Source: Jiangella sp. DSM 45060 (lineage in GTDB: Bacteria > Actinomycetota > Actinomycetes > Jiangellales > Jiangellaceae). From it: 64,000 bases of DNA. Both the position numbers and the translations under genes were made by a program. A model generated the notes under the pieces. It worked only from the letters and a program-made list of their open reading frames with translations. It did no database searches and was not told the origin of the DNA. Below, piece after piece: positions 55,532-63,646 of the stretch (its first letter is position 1; each line of letters begins with the position of its first letter). The stretch spans positions 5,910,622 through 5,974,621 of the forward strand of contig NZ_LT629771.1 of assembly GCF_900105175.1 (NCBI RefSeq), written 5' to 3'.

Positions 55532-56332
55532 TCAGGCGGTCGGCAGGTCGATCAGCATGACGGGGTCCGTGGTCGGCTGCGGCGACCCGCCGTCCGGTTC
55601 GACGGTGATGCCGAGCCGGTCGGCGCCGGCGAGGCCGCGGGCGGTGAAGGGACCGACGTGGCCGTCGGGGGGGTTGCCGAGGACGCCGGCGGACACCACG
55701 CCGCCGTCGTCGTGCATGAACCACAGCTGGTAGGTGTGCCCGGCCGGTGCCGGCGCCATGCCGTCGCCGATGAACACGGCGACGTCCAGCGAGCGCGCCA
55801 GCAGCACGGTGCCGCTGCTGTCGCCCTCGCCGACCCGCACCATCTCCATGTCCTCCGCACCGACCAGTTGCCGCATCTGGGCGCCGATCTGCTGCGACCG
55901 GTCGAGGTCGGACTGCACGTCGTTCAGCCGGATCCCGAGCACGACGATCGCCGCCACGGCCGCTGCGGCCAGGCCGGTCGCGACCCGCGGCCACCAGCGC
56001 CGCAGCGCCCGCCCCGCGGCAGAACCCGACCCTGCAGCAGAACCCGACCCCGCGGCAGAACCGAGCGGCGTCGACCCCGCCGCAACCCGCGGCGGCAGCG
56101 GCCGCACCTCGGCGATCCGGGCGAGCACCTCCTCACGCATCCGCGGCGGCGGCGTGACGGCGGCGGCGACGCCGAGGCGGGCGGCGGTCTCGCGCAGCTC
56201 GTCGACCTCGACGCGGCAGTCGGCGCACTGTTCGAGGTGCTCCTCGAACCGGCTGACCTCGTCCGGCGGCAGCGCGTGCAACGCGTACGGCGCGGCCAGG
56301 GTGTGGATTCCGGCGTCCACGTGCTCGTTCAT
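55532..56332 (-). CDS. rskA: Anti-sigma-K factor RskA-type
   Basis: 266 residues. The N-terminal zinc-binding anti-sigma domain has HALPPDEVSRFEEHLEQCADC, with the H-x3-C-x2-C motif; a GSAAGSGSAAG linker, one membrane helix (VATGLAAAAVAAIVVLGI) and an RskA outer domain (TYQLWFMHDDGGVVSAGVL, in part) follow. It holds SigK inactive until regulated proteolysis. ATG 56332 overlaps the sigK stop by four bases. The 82-bp repeat array begins 40 bases beyond its stop. Confidence 0.92.
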   Translation of the reverse strand: MNEHVDAGIHTLAAPYALHALPPDEVSRFEEHLEQCADCRVEVDELRETAARLGVAAAVTPPPRMREEVLARIAEVRPLPPRVAAGSTPLGSAAGSGSAAGSGSAAGRALRRWWPRVATGLAAAAVAAIVVLGIRLNDVQSDLDRSQQIGAQMRQLVGAEDMEMVRVGEGDSSGTVLLARSLDVAVFIGDGMAPAPAGHTYQLWFMHDDGGVVSAGVLGNPPDGHVGPFTARGLAGADRLGITVEPDGGSPQPTTDPVMLIDLPTA

Positions 56333-56919
56333 CGCCCCACCCCCATGCAGTCGCGCAGCCGGGCGAGGCCGTCGCGCAGCCGCGTCTTGACCGTACCGAG
56401 CGGAGCATGCAGCAGCTGCGCGACCTCGCGATACGTGTAGCCGTCGTAGTAGGCCAGCGCGATCGACTCGCGCTGCAGCCCGGTCAGCGAGTCGAGACAG
56501 CGGCGTACCTGTTCACGCTCCACGTTCGCCTCCACCTCGTCGGCCACATGGTCGTAGGGCCGCTCGTCGTCGCGGCGGGCGGCGCGCTCCTCGCGGTCGC
56601 TGCCGGCCTGTTCGCGGCGGACGCGGTCGACGGCGCGGCGGTGGGCGATCGTGAGGATCCAGCCGCGCGCGCTGCCCCGCTCGGGCTCGTACCGCGACGC
56701 CGTCCGCCAGACCTCGACCAGCACCTCCTGGGCGACCTCCTCGGCCAGCGCCCGGTTGCGGACCACCGTCGTCGCGATGCCCAGCACCGGACCGGCCATG
56801 CTGTCGTAGACCTGCTCGAAGGCGGCGTGGTCGCCGCGGGCACAGTGGTCGAGCAGCCGGCCGAGCCGGTCGCCCGGCGGCTCCGGCTCACCCGCCGGCA
56901 CCGATCGCAACGTCACCAT
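56329..56919 (-). CDS. sigK: ECF sigma factor SigK
   Basis: 196 residues. Region 2 has DHAAFEQVYDSMAGPVLGIATTVVRNRALAEEVAQEVLVEVWRTA (in part) and region 4 CLDSLTGLQRESIALAYYDGYTYREVAQLLHAPLGTVKTRLRDGLARLR (in part). Identification as SigK rests on the neighbours: rskA, FAD oxidase, DUF1365, cyclopropane synthase and DUF1295, the set found at the M. tuberculosis sigK locus. ATG 56919; an in-frame GTG is one codon inside. Transcribed from a promoter that shares its motif with the divergent operon, implying autoregulation. Confidence 0.92.
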   Translation of the reverse strand: MVTLRSVPAGEPEPPGDRLGRLLDHCARGDHAAFEQVYDSMAGPVLGIATTVVRNRALAEEVAQEVLVEVWRTASRYEPERGSARGWILTIAHRRAVDRVRREQAGSDREERAARRDDERPYDHVADEVEANVEREQVRRCLDSLTGLQRESIALAYYDGYTYREVAQLLHAPLGTVKTRLRDGLARLRDCMGVGR

Positions 56920-56959
56920 CGTGCGTCCTCCACCGTCATCGTCCACCTGACTGCCCCGA

Positions 56960-56987
56960 GTTCGCAGCCGTGGGGACGGCGGATTGG
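56960..56987 (-). promoter_or_regulatory. SigK-type promoter of sigK-rskA
   Basis: Minus strand: -35 CCAATCC (56987-56981), 15 bases, -10 GCGAAC (56965-56960). The expected transcript start is about 33 bases before the sigK ATG. Mirror image of the promoter facing the FAD gene. Confidence 0.75.
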
Positions 56988-56999
56988 TCGCGGTCCGCA

Positions 57000-57027
57000 C
57001 CAATCCGCGCGCACGCGGGCCGCGAAC
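57000..57027 (+). promoter_or_regulatory. SigK-type promoter of the lipid operon
   Basis: -35 CCAATCC (57000-57006), 15 bases, -10 GCGAAC (57022-57027). Seven bases separate the -10 from ATG 57035, so the mRNA is probably leaderless. The two opposed -35 boxes form the inverted repeat GCGGATTGGT/ACCAATCCGC at 56979-57008. Confidence 0.75.
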
Positions 57028-57034
57028 CCCGGGC

Positions 57035-58321
57035 ATGGAGCCCACGCGACCGTCGGTGGCGGTGATCGGATCCGGCATCGCCGGCCTCACCGCCGCCTAC
57101 CTGCTGCAGCGCCGGTACGACGTGCACCTGTTCGAGGCGGACGACCGGCTGGGCGGGCACGCGCACACGCACGACGTGCCGGGCGCGGGCGCGCCGGTCG
57201 CGGTGGACAGCGGATTCCTCGTGCACAACGAGCGAACCTATCCGCGGCTGACCCGGTTGTTCGGCGAACTCGGCATCGCGACCACCGAGACGGACATGTC
57301 GATGAGCGTGAGCTGCGCGTCGTGCGGGCTGGAGTACGCGGGCGCGCTCGGCCCGTCCGGCGTGTTCGCCCAGCGCCGGTCCGCGGCCAGGCCGCGGTTC
57401 CTGCGGATGCTCGCCGAGGTCGCGGCGTTCCACCGGCGGGCGCGAGCACTGCTGGCGAACGACGCGGACCAGAGGCTGACGCTCGGCGCGTTCCTCGCCC
57501 GGCACCGGCACACCGCCTACTTCGCCGACCACTTCATGGTGCCGCTGGTGTCGGCGGTCTGGTCGGCGGGACGAGCGGACGTGCTGCGGTATCCGGCCCG
57601 GTTCCTGTTCCGGTTCCTCGACAACCACGGCATGCTCGCGGTCGGCGGGTCGCCGCGCTGGCGGACGGTCACCGGCGGCTCGCGGACGTACGTCGAACGG
57701 GCGGCGAAGGAGCTCACGTCCGTGCGCACGTCGACCCCGGTCCGCGGACTGCGGCGCACCGGCGACGGCGTCCTGGTGCGCGAGGCGTCGGACACGGTGC
57801 AGCGGTTCGACCACGCCGTCGTGGCGACCCACGCCGACCAGGCGCTGCGACTGCTGGAGGACCCGACGGCGGACGAGCGGGCCGTGCTGGGGACGTTCGG
57901 GTTCTCGGTCAACACGGCGGTGCTGCACACCGACGCGACGCTGCTGCCCCGGGAGCGGCGGGCGTGGGCGTCGTGGAACCACGTGGTGCCGGCCTGCGGT
58001 CCCGGCGCGGGGGCACGCACGCGGCCCGTGGCGATCTCGTACCACCTGAACCGGCTGCACCGGCTGGGCGGTGCGGCGGGTGGGCGGGAGTACATCGTCA
58101 CGCTGGGCGGGACGGACCGGATCGCGCCTGACGCCGTCGTCGCCCGGATGGTCTACGCGCACCCGATCCACACCGTCGAGACGGTCGCGGCACAGCGGCG
58201 GCTGCCCGGCCTCGCCACCGCCCGGACGGTGTACGCGGGCGCCTGGCAGGGCTGGGGGTTCCACGAGGACGGCTGCGCGTCCGGCGTCCGCGCCGCCGAG
58301 CATCTGGGGGTCCGCTGGTGA
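57035..58321 (+). CDS. FAD-dependent NAD(P)-binding oxidoreductase (amine oxidase fold)
   Basis: 428 residues. Dinucleotide motif VIGSGIAGLTAAYLLQRRYDVHLFEADDRLGGHAHTHDV (in part, residues 8-46) and VDSGFLVHNERTYPRL start the family; EYIVTLGGTDRI and VYAGAWQGWGFHEDGCASGVRAAEHLG close it. Similar proteins stand with DUF1365 and cyclopropane synthase genes and may act on fatty-acid chains; the reaction is unproved. ATG 57035 sits 7 bases after the putative -10. Overlaps the DUF1365 start by four bases. Confidence 0.88.
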   Translation: MEPTRPSVAVIGSGIAGLTAAYLLQRRYDVHLFEADDRLGGHAHTHDVPGAGAPVAVDSGFLVHNERTYPRLTRLFGELGIATTETDMSMSVSCASCGLEYAGALGPSGVFAQRRSAARPRFLRMLAEVAAFHRRARALLANDADQRLTLGAFLARHRHTAYFADHFMVPLVSAVWSAGRADVLRYPARFLFRFLDNHGMLAVGGSPRWRTVTGGSRTYVERAAKELTSVRTSTPVRGLRRTGDGVLVREASDTVQRFDHAVVATHADQALRLLEDPTADERAVLGTFGFSVNTAVLHTDATLLPRERRAWASWNHVVPACGPGAGARTRPVAISYHLNRLHRLGGAAGGREYIVTLGGTDRIAPDAVVARMVYAHPIHTVETVAAQRRLPGLATARTVYAGAWQGWGFHEDGCASGVRAAEHLGVRW

Positions 58322-59031
58322 CGGCGCTGTACTTGGCCACGGTGACGCACACGCGGTACGAGCGGGCCCGCCGGACGTTCCGCTACGGCACCTTCCTGTG
58401 GCTCGTCGACCTCGACGACCTGCCCCGGCTGCCGCGGGCGCTCGCGGCGTTCCGGGCCCGCGATCACTTCGCCGGCGACGCCGCGACGATCCGGGACGGG
58501 CTGGCATCGTGGCTGGCGGAGAAGGGTATGGCTCTCGGCGGCGGCCGCGTGCTCATGCTCTCGGGCGCGGCCGTGCTCGGGTACGTGTTCAATCCGCTGA
58601 CAGTGTTCTGGTGCCACGACGCGGACGGCGCGCCGCTCTGCGTCGTCGCGGAGGTGCACAACACCTACGGAGGCCGGCACGCCTACGTCCTGCACCCGGA
58701 CGAGCAGGACCGGGCGACGACCGCGAAGGAGCTCTACGTGTCGCCGTTCTTCCCCGTCGACGGCCGCTATGCGATGTCCGTCCCCCGTCCCGGCCACCGG
58801 CTGCGGCTGGCGGTCACCCTGTTCCGGCCCGGGCCCGGCGGCGCGGACGTGCCCGCGTTCGCCGCGTCGCTGACGGGCCGCCGCCGGCCGGCCACCGTGC
58901 CGCAGCTGCTCCGGCTGCTACTGCGCTACCCCTGGGCGCCGCTGCGGGTCAGCGCGCTGATCCGCTGGCAGGGCGTCCGGCTGTGGCTGCGCCGGCTGCC
59001 CGTCGTCCCGCGCCGAGGTGCGGCCGCATGA
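58318..59031 (+). CDS. DUF1365 protein
   Basis: 237 residues. Conserved blocks TRYERARRTFRYGTFLWLVDLDDL, VFNPLTVFWCHDADGAPLCVVAEVHNTYGGRHAYVL (in part) and KELYVSPFFPVDGRYAMSV define the family. It has no known reaction but almost always accompanies the FAD oxidase and cyclopropane synthase, so it probably handles the same lipid. GTG 58318; stop overlaps the next ATG. Confidence 0.9.
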   Translation: MTALYLATVTHTRYERARRTFRYGTFLWLVDLDDLPRLPRALAAFRARDHFAGDAATIRDGLASWLAEKGMALGGGRVLMLSGAAVLGYVFNPLTVFWCHDADGAPLCVVAEVHNTYGGRHAYVLHPDEQDRATTAKELYVSPFFPVDGRYAMSVPRPGHRLRLAVTLFRPGPGGADVPAFAASLTGRRRPATVPQLLRLLLRYPWAPLRVSALIRWQGVRLWLRRLPVVPRRGAAA

Positions 59032-60260
59032 GCGCCGTCACCAGCATCGACATCGGCCGCTGGCCGGACGTCGCCGTCACGCCCGCGGCCGGTGGCGCAC
59101 GGCTGCGGGCGGCCCGGACGGCGGTCGGGTACGCCGCGCGGGTGGCAGGGGTCCGGGTCGTGACGGCGGACGGCGCGCTCGGCGCCGCGCCGGGCGCACC
59201 GGTGCTCGAGGTCCGCCGGGCCCGCGAGTTCTTCGCCCGCATCGGCCGCGACGGCATGATCGGCTTCGGCGAGGGGTTCATGAGCGGCGCGTGGACGGCG
59301 CCCGACCTCACCGGCGTGCTGACGGCGTTCGCCGGCCGGCTGACCGGCCTGGTCCCGCCGCCGTTGCAGCGGCTGCGCCGGCTGACGCAGCCGTCGATGC
59401 CGGCCGCCGAGTTCGCCGACCGCGCCGGCGCACGGCGCAACGTCAGCCGTCACTACGACCTCTCCAACGAGCTGTTCGCGCTGTTCCTCGACCCCTCGAT
59501 GACGTACTCGTCGGCGTTGTTCGGACCCGGCGACGACCTCGAGCGGGCCCAGCTGCGCAAGATCGACGCGGTGCTGGACGCCGCGGCGGTCCGGCCCGGC
59601 GCACGGGTGCTGGAGATCGGCACCGGCTGGGGCGCGCTGGCGGTCCGGGCCGCGACCGAGCGCGGGGCGCACGTCACCACCGTCACGCTGTCCGAGGAGC
59701 AGGCCGCCCTCGCCCGGTCCCGCGTCCAGACGGCGGGGGTGACGGACCGCGTCGACGTGCAGGTGCGCGACTACCGCGACGTCGAGGGCCGCTACGACGC
59801 CGTCGTCAGCGTCGAGATGATCGAGGCCGTCGGCGAGCGGCACTGGCCGCAGTACTTCGCCACGCTGGGCCGGGCGCTGGCGCCGGGCGGGCGGATCGGG
59901 CTGCAGGCCATCACGATGCCGCACGAGCACCTGGTGGCGACGCGGCACTCGTGGACCTGGATCCACAAGTACGTCTTCCCCGGCGGGCTGATCCCGTCGG
60001 AGCGGGCGATCCGGGAGCACGCGTGGCGCGACGGCGGGCTGTCGGTGCTGCACCGGCGCTCGTTCGGCGCGCACTACGCCGAGACACTGCGGCAGTGGCG
60101 CGAGCGGTTCCTGGCCGGCGCCGACGCCGTCGGCGCGCTCGGCTTCGACCCGGTGTTCCGGCGGATGTGGGAGTTCTACCTGGCCTACTGCGAGGCCGGG
60201 TTCCGCACCGGCCGGCTGGACGTCGAGCAGTACACGCTCGGGACTGGAGGGGTCCGATGA
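59028..60260 (+). CDS. Cyclopropane-fatty-acid synthase-like methyltransferase (first)
   Basis: 410 residues. An N-terminal lipid-binding part (IGFGEGFMSGAWTAPDLTGVL) precedes the SAM domain with HYDLSNELFALFLDPSMTYSSALF, motif VLEIGTGWGALAVRA and IEMIEAVGERHWPQYFATLGRAL-type block. It adds a methylene or methyl group from SAM to an unsaturated acyl chain of a membrane phospholipid. Equivalent to UfaA1 in the mycobacterial sigK locus by position. 4-base overlaps on both sides. Confidence 0.92.
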   Translation: MSAVTSIDIGRWPDVAVTPAAGGARLRAARTAVGYAARVAGVRVVTADGALGAAPGAPVLEVRRAREFFARIGRDGMIGFGEGFMSGAWTAPDLTGVLTAFAGRLTGLVPPPLQRLRRLTQPSMPAAEFADRAGARRNVSRHYDLSNELFALFLDPSMTYSSALFGPGDDLERAQLRKIDAVLDAAAVRPGARVLEIGTGWGALAVRAATERGAHVTTVTLSEEQAALARSRVQTAGVTDRVDVQVRDYRDVEGRYDAVVSVEMIEAVGERHWPQYFATLGRALAPGGRIGLQAITMPHEHLVATRHSWTWIHKYVFPGGLIPSERAIREHAWRDGGLSVLHRRSFGAHYAETLRQWRERFLAGADAVGALGFDPVFRRMWEFYLAYCEAGFRTGRLDVEQYTLGTGGVR

Positions 60261-61471
60261 CCGCGACGGCAACGCGGCTGCACGGCCTGCTAGGAGAGGT
60301 GCTCGGGACCGAGCCGCCGGTGCGGATCCGGGCGTGGGACGGCAGCCTGGCCGGCCCGGCGGACGCGCCGGTGGTCGCGCTCCGGTCGCCGATGGCGCTG
60401 CGCCGGCTGCTGTGGCGGCCCGGCGAGCTGGGGCTGGCCCGGGCATACGTCGCCGGCGACCTCGAGGTGGAGGGCGATCTCGGCGCCGCGTTCGCGCACA
60501 CGCGGCGCGCGTTCGCGGCGGCCCGGACACGGCCGACGCCGGGCGCCGTCCGGTCGGCGTGGCGGGCGGCTCGCGACTGGCGGCTGCTGGGCGCGCCACC
60601 GCCGGCCCCGCCCGAGGAGGCCCGGCTGCGCGGACGACGGCACACGCAGCGGCGCGACCGCGCGGCGATCAGCCACCACTACGACCTCGGCAACGACTTC
60701 TACGCGCTGCTGCTGGACGAGACCATGGCGTACTCGTGCGGTTACTGGACGCCGGACGTGCCCGACGGCGACGGCGCGGCCGCGTCGCGGGCCAAGCTGG
60801 ACCTCGTCTGTCGCAAGCTCGAGCTGCGCCCCGGCGACCACCTGGTCGACGTCGGCTGCGGCTGGGGCTCGCTGGTGCTGCACGCGGCCCGCGAGTACGG
60901 CGTCCGGGTCAGCGGCTACACCATCTCGCAGGCGCAGGCGTCGTTCGTCCGCGACCGCATCGCCCGGGCCGGGCTGGGCGACCACGCCGCCGTCGAGCTG
61001 CGCGACTACCGCGACCTCGACGTCACCGGCGCCGACGCCGTCGCGTCGATCGAGATGGGCGAGCACGTCGGCGCAAAGCGGTACCCGGAGTACGCGGCCG
61101 TGCTGCACAACACCGTCCGCCCCGGCGGCCGGCTGCTGCTGCAGCAGATGTCGCGGGGGCGGCACGCGGCCGGCGGCGGCGCGTTCATCGAGTCCTACAT
61201 CGCGCCCGACATGCACATGCGCCCGCTGCCCGAGACGCTACGGATGGTCGCGGCCGCCGGGTTCGAGCTGCGCCACGTCGAAGCGCTGCGCGAGCACTAC
61301 GTGCGGACGATCCGGTGCTGGGCCGGCCGGCTGGAGCAGCACTGGGACGACGTCGTCGCGCTGGCCGGCGAACGGACCGCGCGCGTCTGGCGGCTCTACC
61401 TCGCCGGCGGCGCGGCCGCGTTCGACGAGGGCCGCATGGGCGTCGACCAGATCCTGGCGGTGCGGCGCTGA
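60257..61471 (+). CDS. Cyclopropane-fatty-acid synthase-like methyltransferase (second)
   Basis: 404 residues. HYDLGNDFYALLLDETMAYSCGYW, SAM motif LVDVGCGWGSLVLHAA and IEMGEHVGAKRYPEYAAVLHNTVRPGG (in part) are present; the N-terminal lipid domain reads ALRRLLWRPGELGLARAYVAGDLEVEGDL (in part). It is clearly diverged from the preceding copy, so the pair may act on different positions or steps, for example methyl branching against cyclopropanation. Its stop shares one base with the next ATG. Confidence 0.92.
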   Translation: MTATATRLHGLLGEVLGTEPPVRIRAWDGSLAGPADAPVVALRSPMALRRLLWRPGELGLARAYVAGDLEVEGDLGAAFAHTRRAFAAARTRPTPGAVRSAWRAARDWRLLGAPPPAPPEEARLRGRRHTQRRDRAAISHHYDLGNDFYALLLDETMAYSCGYWTPDVPDGDGAAASRAKLDLVCRKLELRPGDHLVDVGCGWGSLVLHAAREYGVRVSGYTISQAQASFVRDRIARAGLGDHAAVELRDYRDLDVTGADAVASIEMGEHVGAKRYPEYAAVLHNTVRPGGRLLLQQMSRGRHAAGGGAFIESYIAPDMHMRPLPETLRMVAAAGFELRHVEALREHYVRTIRCWAGRLEQHWDDVVALAGERTARVWRLYLAGGAAAFDEGRMGVDQILAVRR

Positions 61472-62292
61472 TGGGCGGCATCGCGTGGAACGGGCTCGGG
61501 GCGAGCCTCGGGCTGACCGCCGCCGTCGTCGTCGTGCTGATGGCCGGCGTGGTGGCTTGGGTGGCCCGCGGCGGCGCCGTCGTCGTCATCGACACCGTGT
61601 GGGGCGCCGGGTTCGCGCTGGTCGCCGTCGTGACCTGGCTGGCGTCCTCCGGTGACGGCGACGACGTGCTGCGGGCGGTCGTCACCGTCCTCACCGTCGT
61701 CTGGGGCGTCCGGCTCGCCGTCCACCTGCACCGGCGCAACCACGGCAAGGGCGAGGACCCGCGCTACGAGGACCTGTTCGCCCGGCATTCCGGCAGCAGG
61801 GTGCGCGTGACGGCGCTCTGGGTCTGCCTGCCGCAGGCGGTGATCCTCTGGTTCGTCTCGCTGCCGGTGCAGGTGGCGCAGTACGTGACGCTGGAGCCGG
61901 CGTGGTGGCTGGTCGGGCTGGGCGTCGTGGTGTGGGCGGTCGGGCTGGTCTTCGAGGCCGTCGGCGACGCCCAGCTGGCTCGGTTCAAGGCCGACCCGGC
62001 CAACCGCGGACGGATCATGGACCGTGGGCTCTGGCGCTACACACGGCACCCCAACTACTTCGGCGACGCCTGCGTCTGGTGGGGCCTGTGGCTGTGCGCG
62101 TGCGTCACCTGGCCGGGCGCGGCCACCGTCGCATCGCCGCTGCTCATGACGTTCTTCCTGGCCCGCGGGACGGGCAAGGCGCTGACCGAGAAGCGCATGT
62201 CCGGGCGGCCCGGTTACGCCGAGTACGTCGAGCGGACCAGCGGCATCGTCCCGTTGCCGCCGCGTCAGAGGTCGACCAGCGGGTCCGGATAG
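61471..62292 (+). CDS. DUF1295 membrane protein (steroid-reductase-like)
   Basis: 273 residues with about six helices. LHRRNHGKGEDPRYEDL, LFEAVGDAQLARFKADPANRGRIMDRGLWRYTRHPNYFGDACVWWGLW (in part) and GRPGYAEYVERTSG are diagnostic. The C-terminal part resembles NADPH-dependent reductases and isoprenylcysteine methyltransferases. It may reduce the methylenated chain made by the enzymes upstream (inference). Last gene of the operon; 28 bases of its 3' end overlap the convergent photolyase. Confidence 0.9.
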   Translation: MGGIAWNGLGASLGLTAAVVVVLMAGVVAWVARGGAVVVIDTVWGAGFALVAVVTWLASSGDGDDVLRAVVTVLTVVWGVRLAVHLHRRNHGKGEDPRYEDLFARHSGSRVRVTALWVCLPQAVILWFVSLPVQVAQYVTLEPAWWLVGLGVVVWAVGLVFEAVGDAQLARFKADPANRGRIMDRGLWRYTRHPNYFGDACVWWGLWLCACVTWPGAATVASPLLMTFFLARGTGKALTEKRMSGRPGYAEYVERTSGIVPLPPRQRSTSGSG

Positions 62293-63596
62293 TCCAGGCC
62301 CCGGCGACGGTCGTCCGGCAGCGTCCACGGCGTGTGGACGGCGGCGCCCTCGACGTCGCGCAGCTCGGGCACGTAGCGGCGGACGTAGGCGCCGTCGGGG
62401 TCGAAGCGCTTGGCCTGGCGCAGCGGGTTGAGGACGCGGTTGGGCCGCGTGTCGTTGCCGGTGCCGGCCACCCACTGCCAGTTGCCGGCGTTGTTCGCGA
62501 CGTCGCCGTCGACCAGCCAGCGGAAGAAGTGGGCGGCGCCGGCCCGCCAGTCGACCCGCAGGTTCTTCGTCAGGAACGACGCCGTCACCAGCCGGGCCCG
62601 GTTGTGCATCCAGCCCTCGCGCAGCAGCTGGCGCATGCCGGCGTCGACGATCGGCACGCCGGTACGGCCCTCCTGCCAGGCCCGCAGTGCGTCGGCGTCA
62701 TCGCGCCATTCGACGTCACGGCGCCGGTAGTCCTTCGCGGCGACGGACGGGACCGCCGCCGTCACCTGGTGGTGGAAGTCGCGCCAGGCCAGCTGCCGGA
62801 CCTGTTCCGGGGCACAGCCGGCCAGCCGGTTGGCCACCTCGAGCGGCGAGACGCAGCCGAAGTGCAGGTACGGGCTGAGCCGCGAGGTCCGGTCGCCGGC
62901 GAGGTCGTCGAGGTCCGGCTCGCCGTCGCCGGCCCTTCGGACGGCCGCCTCGAGGACGGCGCGCCCGGCGGTCTCGCCACCGTCGGGAAGATCGGGCGAG
63001 GAGTCGCCGTCGGACAGGTCCGTGACGGCAGGCAGCCGGCCGATCCGGTCGAGGGCGCCGCCAGCTCCGGGGATCGTCGGCGGCGCCGCGTGCTGGTCGC
63101 GCCACTCGACCGCGTCCCAGGCCCGCCAGTACGGAGTGAAGACGCGGTAGTGGTCGCCGCCGGCCGGGGCCAGCGCGCCGGGCGGGACCACCGTCACGCC
63201 GGGATGGGCCCGGAACCGCACGCCCCGCCCCGCGCACCCGTCGGCCAGCCGCTGCTCGCGGCGCTGGGCGTAGCCACTGACGTCGGCGCTGCACACCAGC
63301 GCCGTCGCCCCTGTCTCCGCGACTACCGCCATCGTCTCCTCGACGACGTCGCCGCGGCGCAGCACCAGGTTGCCGCCGCGCTGCCGCAACTGTTCGCGCA
63401 GGTCGGCCAGCGCCCGGGCGAGGAACGCGGCCCGGTTGGGCGCGGCGTTCCGGCCGCCCAGGATCGCGTCGTCCAGCACGAACAGCGGCACCACCCGGTC
63501 GGCGTGCTCGCAGGCGGCGGCCAGCGCCGGGTGGTCGTGCACCCGCAGGTCGCGGGTGAACAGCACCACTGCCGTCTTCTCCATCGTCGGACTCAT
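62265..63596 (-). CDS. phr: Deoxyribodipyrimidine photolyase
   Basis: 443 residues. Photolyase alpha/beta domain TAVVLFTRDLRVHDHPALAAAC and FAD-binding helical domain with WRDFHHQVTAA, MRQLLREGWMHNRARLVTASFLTKNLRVDWRAGA (in part) and NAGNWQWVAGTGNDTRPNRVLNP (in part). It repairs UV cyclobutane dimers with blue light. Two upstream in-frame codons exist; ATG 63596 (MSPTMEK) is chosen because ATG 63605 lies within the -10 box TCGAAT. It shares a SigK-type promoter motif. Confidence 0.93.
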   Translation of the reverse strand: MSPTMEKTAVVLFTRDLRVHDHPALAAACEHADRVVPLFVLDDAILGGRNAAPNRAAFLARALADLREQLRQRGGNLVLRRGDVVEETMAVVAETGATALVCSADVSGYAQRREQRLADGCAGRGVRFRAHPGVTVVPPGALAPAGGDHYRVFTPYWRAWDAVEWRDQHAAPPTIPGAGGALDRIGRLPAVTDLSDGDSSPDLPDGGETAGRAVLEAAVRRAGDGEPDLDDLAGDRTSRLSPYLHFGCVSPLEVANRLAGCAPEQVRQLAWRDFHHQVTAAVPSVAAKDYRRRDVEWRDDADALRAWQEGRTGVPIVDAGMRQLLREGWMHNRARLVTASFLTKNLRVDWRAGAAHFFRWLVDGDVANNAGNWQWVAGTGNDTRPNRVLNPLRQAKRFDPDGAYVRRYVPELRDVEGAAVHTPWTLPDDRRRGLDYPDPLVDL

Positions 63597-63603
63597 ACCC
63601 GTC

Positions 63604-63630
63604 ATTCGAGGCCCATCCGCTCCCGGATGG
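63604..63630 (-). promoter_or_regulatory. SigK-type promoter of the photolyase gene
   Basis: Minus strand: -35 CCATCC (63630-63625), 15 bases, -10 TCGAAT (63609-63604), then seven bases to ATG 63596. It overlaps its mirror image facing the next gene. Confidence 0.75.
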
Positions 63631-63639
63631 GGTACGAAC
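63613..63639 (+). promoter_or_regulatory. SigK-type promoter of the last gene
   Basis: -35 CCATCC (63613-63618), 15 bases, -10 ACGAAC (63634-63639), then seven bases to ATG 63647, again giving a leaderless transcript. Confidence 0.75.
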
Positions 63640-63646
63640 CCCCGAC

